Below, piece by piece: positions 62,601 to 64,000 of a DNA stretch of 64,000 nucleotides. Every line of letters begins with the position of its first letter. Within the stretch, counting starts at the first letter, position 1. Made by a program: the position numbers and the translations under genes. Under the pieces are notes generated by a model that had not been told where the DNA came from, did no database searches, and saw only the letters and a list, made by a program, of their open reading frames with translations. The DNA comes from Misgurnus anguillicaudatus (taxonomy: Eukaryota; Chordata; Actinopteri; Cypriniformes; Cobitidae), in contig NC_073355.2 in the NCBI RefSeq assembly GCF_027580225.2, forward strand, positions 18,762,001-18,826,000, read 5' to 3'.

Positions 62601-63024
62601 TACCGTCAGGCAAGTTTCACACCCCTAATTTAACTGAATTAAGCGTATAATCTCACCCCCAGTCAGGTCTGAAGGTTTCTGTTGCTTGTGGGTTCTTCAG
62701 GACCAGCCGCAGAAACTCATGCATCTCCAGAAGGAAGGAATAAGCATTAGCCTTGCTGAAAAAACCAGTGAGGAGTGTTTTGTGTTCATCCTGTAGATGG
62801 TGTTTATACTCTTCATTGATGCCCACAAACGGGTCCTGCAGAGCACATGAGAGTTAATTTCACAGAGTTATTTTGTAACATTTCAAATCATTTCAAGCAC
62901 AAAGTAAAATGCTGTCTGGCATTGAATGTCTCACCATCTTGAGGTGCAGCATAGTCTCTGATTTCAGAGAGCTGAGCAGCTGCCAGAGTGCCACACAGTG
63001 TTTCAGACTGCACCTGCTCAAAGC
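59463..63024 (-). CDS. RNF213-like E3 ubiquitin ligase, C-terminal exons (partial)
   Basis: Three GT-AG exons in consistent phase: 63024-62935, 62835-62657 and 59616-59463. They give about 140 residues ending LLRQERNQK and stop. Motifs LKHCVALWQLLSSLKSE, DPFVGINEEYK, LLEMHEFLRLVLKNP, DTVVSYMERKDLDIPEEV and FFPEEILLSQYIEAWK correspond in order to the C-terminal domain of RNF213, a giant cytosolic AAA+ ATPase and RING/RZ-type E3 ligase with roles in lipid droplets and anti-microbial ubiquitylation. Teleosts have several RNF213-like genes. The ATPase core and RING lie outside the window, to the right. Identification rests on family recall of the C-terminus. Confidence 0.8.
60031..60170. mobile_element. 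Small palindromic MITE in the RNF213-like intron
   Basis: 'cagtcttagaaaggatgtgt' pairs with 'acacatccgttccaagagtg', with 'ttaattttttacacat' and 'taacacaaaatgtgttg' inside. 140 bp. Confidence 0.65.
60182..60422. repeat. AGCTGGTTTTAGCTGG-type palindromic repeat
   Basis: Dense CCAGC/GCTGG motifs: 'gctggtttaagctagtcctc' at the left, then 'accagcaaaaccagctaaaa' in the opposite sense at the right. This composition is a very common interspersed repeat in cyprinid introns. Confidence 0.7.
60423..61825. other. RNF213-like intron, weak duplicated blocks
   Basis: No exon was recognised. Two diverged blocks ('caacattcacgacgagaaac' near 61405 and 'aacaatcacgatgagaaatg' near 61615) share order with 'tgaagcagatatcagg' and 'taaagcagagatcaagg', which suggests an old tandem duplication. 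Confidence 0.4.
61826..62240. repeat. Foldback repeat (GCAACACTAAAGAGTTTT arms)
   Basis: 'cccttaagcaacactaaaga' near 61860 pairs with 'tctttggtgttgctttaa' near 62175, and 'ttgcataaagcaccttaag' pairs with 'cttaagggtgttgcag'. Non-coding, in the intron before the last RNF213-like exon. Confidence 0.55.
62657..62835 (-). CDS. RNF213-like penultimate exon
   Basis: Acceptor 'gctctgcag' and donor gtgagat. It encodes DPFVGINEEYK through NPQATETFRPDWG. Phase 0 at the start and 2 at the end, matching its neighbours. Confidence 0.85.
62935..63024 (-). CDS. RNF213-like antepenultimate exon
   Basis: 30 codons, ALSRCSLKHCVALWQ through MLHLKM, between acceptor 'gtttag' and donor gtgagac, phase 0 on both sides. 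Earlier exons lie beyond the window. Confidence 0.82.
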
Positions 63025-63119
63025 CTAAACACAAACACTCATTATTAGCACTCAGGTATATTTCTATAATAATATCTCACCAAAAAATGGCAGAATAATG
63101 TCATTTAGTTATCGGTTAA

Positions 63120-63922
63120 AGGGATAGCTCACCCTCATGTCGTTCCAAACTCGTAAGACCTTCGTTCATCTTCAGAACACAGTTTAAGATGTTTTAGATT
63201 TAGTCCGAGAGTTTGTTGATCCTTCATTGAAAATCCATGTACGGTATACTGTTCATGTCCAGAAAGTTAATAAAAACATCATTAAAGTAGTCCATGTGAC
63301 ATCAGTGGCTCAGTTAGAATGTGTCGAAGCACCGAAAACACATCTTGGTCCAAAAATAACGACTTTATTCAGCATTGTCTACTCCTCCGCGTCTGCCGTG
63401 AAGCGCATGCGCGAGACCAAAGTCACACGACTGCAGCGACGCGGATGATGTACGACACGGCTGACGTGTTATCTGGTGCGCCCCAGCTGTTTTTTGTTTT
63501 GTTTTTGTGGGCCCGGGCTTCGTTTACAGTCTGAGGGAGACATGCTGTAAGTTTGGGGAAAAAAATGTGCAAACATGTCTGAAGATAACACGTCATGGGC
63601 GTCACTGCAGTCAAGTGACTTAAGTCTTGCGCATGCGGTTCACAACAGATGCACAAAAGAAGACAATGCTGAATAAAGTTGTAATTTTTGTTATTTGTGG
63701 ACCAAAATTTATTTTTCGATGCTTCAACACAATGTAACTGACCCACTGATGTCACATGGACTACTTTGATTATGTTTTATTACCTTTCTGGACATGGACA
63801 GTTTACTGTATGTATATTTTCAATGAAGGGTCAACAAGCTCTCGGACTAAATATAAAACACCTTAAACTGTGTTCCAAAGATGAACGTAGGTCTTACGAG
63901 TTTGGAACGACATGAGGGTGAG
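63120..63922. repeat. Long palindrome beginning TTAA-AGGGATAG
   Basis: TTAA at 63116-63119 precedes AGGGATAGCTCACCCTCATG. The right arm 'tttggaacgacatgagggtg' mirrors it up to 63922 and then diverges, so the right terminus is lost. Pairing continues inward through 'cttcgttcatcttcagaaca' and 'gtccatgtgacatcagtgg', giving arms of roughly 300-400 bp. Confidence 0.75.
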
Positions 63923-64000
63923 TCATTGTAGGACAGGTGGACAAGTTTTGGATTTGGAGCTGGACCATAAAACAATAAAAAACACATTCTGTGTCTATTT

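Overview
The window looks like nuclear DNA of a teleost fish, most likely a cyprinid. It is AT-rich, and its protein-coding exons are short, bounded by GT-AG splice sites and separated by introns packed with DNA transposons (hAT, piggyBac-type TTAA elements, Tc1/mariner, Harbinger-like), foldback repeats and one LTR retrotransposon. There are no bacterial-style operons. Most open frames in the window are chance frames inside repeats.

Two host genes are supported, both on the minus strand. The first is a complete nine-exon gene for a 5-HT3-like Cys-loop ligand-gated channel subunit (436 codons plus stop; ATG at 41967, stop at 19072). It has a TATA-box candidate at 42054-42061 and an AATAAA signal at 18968-18973. 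All eight introns are GT-AG and all phases agree. The second is the C-terminal end of an RNF213-like giant E3 ligase (three exons, 63024 down to the stop at 59463), whose 5' part lies beyond the right edge.

Layout. 1-9260: old repeats, a 5 kb inverted-repeat element (836-5957) and a 2.1 kb inverted-repeat element (6673-8779). 9260-18970: Harbinger-like, hAT and TTAA elements and long palindromes. 18968-42061: the 5-HT3-like gene, 23 kb long for 1.3 kb of coding sequence, its introns filled by a Tc1 element with a broken transposase, four hAT insertions with readable 8 bp target duplications, several piggyBac-type MITEs and long foldback repeats. 42.1-47.1 kb: intergenic repeats, including a 1.1 kb minisatellite. 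47111-57416: a young, apparently intact Ty3/gypsy-type retrotransposon on the minus strand, with 2.6 kb LTRs, gag, pol and a candidate -1 frameshift site. 57.4-64 kb: the end of the RNF213-like gene plus MITEs and palindromes.

The most unusual structure is inside the LTRs. On the strand antisense to gag-pol, each LTR carries six near-identical 76-77 bp units. Each unit is bounded by a strong polypyrimidine-CAG acceptor and a GG|gtaagt-type donor, so it looks like a tandem array of ready-made exons. A second pair of about 217 bp repeats, also with splice-like borders, follows. I know of no described function for this arrangement. Other useful results are two in-window empty sites that show the TTAA target of the piggyBac-type MITE, and a 5-HT3-like subunit that appears to lack the canonical loop B tryptophan.
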